Of a stretch of 54,634 nucleotides of DNA, positions 53,834-54,634 are shown piece after piece. The stretch lies in assembly GCA_963751245.1 (NCBI GenBank), contig CAVVTR010000018.1, positions 1 to 54,634 on the forward strand, given 5' to 3'. The notes under the pieces are model-generated. The model saw only the letters and a list, made by a program, of their open reading frames with translations. It had not been told where the DNA came from and searched no databases. The first letter of the stretch is position 1. The number at the start of each line of letters is the position of its first letter. The DNA is from CAVVTR01 sp963751245 (GTDB lineage: Bacteria > Acidobacteriota > Thermoanaerobaculia > Thermoanaerobaculales > Thermoanaerobaculaceae). The position numbers and the translations under genes were made by a program.

Positions 53834-54634
53834 TGCGGGAGCCGTTGCTGCCCCGGCTCGCGGTTCGCGTGCGCCGTAGCCCGATCCTCGGCGATGCGGT
53901 GAGCACCTTCAAGCGAGGTGCAGCTCCGGCTTCCCGTGGTGGGGCCGGCGCTGCGCGAGGCGCCCTGCTTCTGGTGGTACCTCCGCGCCGCGTCCTGTCC
54001 GAAGGCCGCCGCCCGGGCGTCATGCGGCGCGACCTGCCGGCCGCTGCGAGTCCCGCCCTCCCTGATCCGCGAGGCCTATCTCCACGGTCCTCACGACAGT
54101 CGTGATCTCGGTACGGTGGCCCCCGGAGACTGGGACCGGGAGGTCATCGCCTTCGAGGACCTCTGGGTGGTCCAGGCCTTCCGGCGGCACTTCGGTGACG
54201 GCATCCCGTGGGATGGTCTCCCGTGGGTGCGGGCGATGCGGGACCGGCTCAGGGCGGGAGACGCCGTCGACGAGCTCCCCACGAGCTTGGCAGTACCGGC
54301 GCCTCCGTGACGAGGAGGATCTCGACCGGCGTCTGGCGGCGTACGATCGCCTGTTCGCGTCCATCGTGGAGCGTGGGTACCAGGAGAACGCCAACTGCGC
54401 CCCCGGTGGCGCCGGGCTTCAGGCGAGGCTCGACGAGATCTCGGTCCGCTTTGCCCGGGACGAGAGACTCCTGTTCCAGGACGGCCACCACCGCCTGGCG
54501 ATCGTGAAGATCCTCAAGCTTGACACGGTGCCTGTGGTGATCACCGCCCGCCACCCGGAGTGGATCCCAGCCGCAAGTACCTTGCCTATGAGGCCCATCG
54601 TCAGGGAGGACGGCTCTACCACCCCCTGTGCCAC
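53833..54634 (+). pseudogene. ParB/sulfiredoxin-fold-like protein of glycan clusters, frameshifted and cut by window end
   Basis: The start ATG 53833 overlaps the previous stop (TGATG). Fragments in three frames: VPPSLIREAYLHGPHDSRDLG with GTVAPGDWDREVIAFEDLWV and QAFRRHFGDGIPW (to about 54290); RRLRDEEDLDRRLAAYDRLF, ERGYQENANC, RDERLLFQDGHHRLAIVKIL and VPVVITARHPEW; then RKYLAYEAHRQGGRLYHPLC to the window end. The DGHHRLAIxKxLxLxxxPVxxxxRH segment is a ParB-N/sulfiredoxin-like motif; proteins with the GDWDR and HRLAI pattern recur in archaeal and bacterial glycosyltransferase loci with unknown function. At least two frameshifts. Confidence 0.55.

Overview
This window looks like a chromosomal segment of a very GC-rich (roughly 70% or more G+C by eye) Gram-negative bacterium. 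The envelope is diderm: it encodes BamA, a LolC/E-LolD lipoprotein exporter, signal-peptide and lipobox proteins, and an O-antigen-ligase-like protein. It also has ClpC, a SpoIVB-type S55 peptidase, a beta-CASP RNase and an NtrC-type sigma-54 activator. That mixture fits an acidobacterial-type lineage (for example the Thermoanaerobaculia/Holophagae side), but this is inference because there is no rRNA in the window. No tRNA, rRNA, CRISPR array, insertion sequence or prophage was recognised.

Layout. 1-7.1 kb: partial Cys/Met PLP enzyme, pseudo-receiver/PilZ protein, lipoprotein esterase, acyl-CoA carboxyltransferase, then a minus-strand purine phosphorylase / MBL hydrolase / adhesin-like operon. 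7.4-15.7 kb: lysS, LolC/E permease, lolD, clpC and bamA are packed head to tail with overlaps and end at a strong terminator. 15.8-19.7 kb: beta-CASP RNase and YihY on minus, and on plus a DUF883-like stress protein, a small membrane protein and a zinc-ribbon/DUF2007 protein. 19.7-25.1 kb (minus): aroF, S55 peptidase, beta-propeller protein and coaD form a tight operon whose promoter is entangled with that of a divergent three-gene envelope operon (25.1-29.0 kb). 29.0-35.5 kb (minus): AmrS-type radical SAM enzyme, smc, O-antigen-ligase/TPR protein. 35.5-41.4 kb (plus): aroA, translationally coupled to a 1295-residue sigma-54 activator with a degenerate kinase/NTPase/TPR front end, then a hypothetical protein.

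41.4-45.5 kb: a 518-base non-coding region that may hold a minus-strand RNA, acpP-fabF, etfBA and tandem terminators. 45.5-47.2 kb: bifunctional FTCD. 47.3-54.6 kb: a polysaccharide/glycosyltransferase locus in which almost every gene carries frameshifts, plus one in-frame stop, around one intact methyltransferase. The previous 47 kb show none of this.

Several genes have a -10 hexamer only six bases before the ATG, which points to leaderless transcripts. The strongest candidates for something undescribed are the composite sigma-54 regulator, the S55 peptidase/propeller pair and the unidentified RNA region upstream of acpP.
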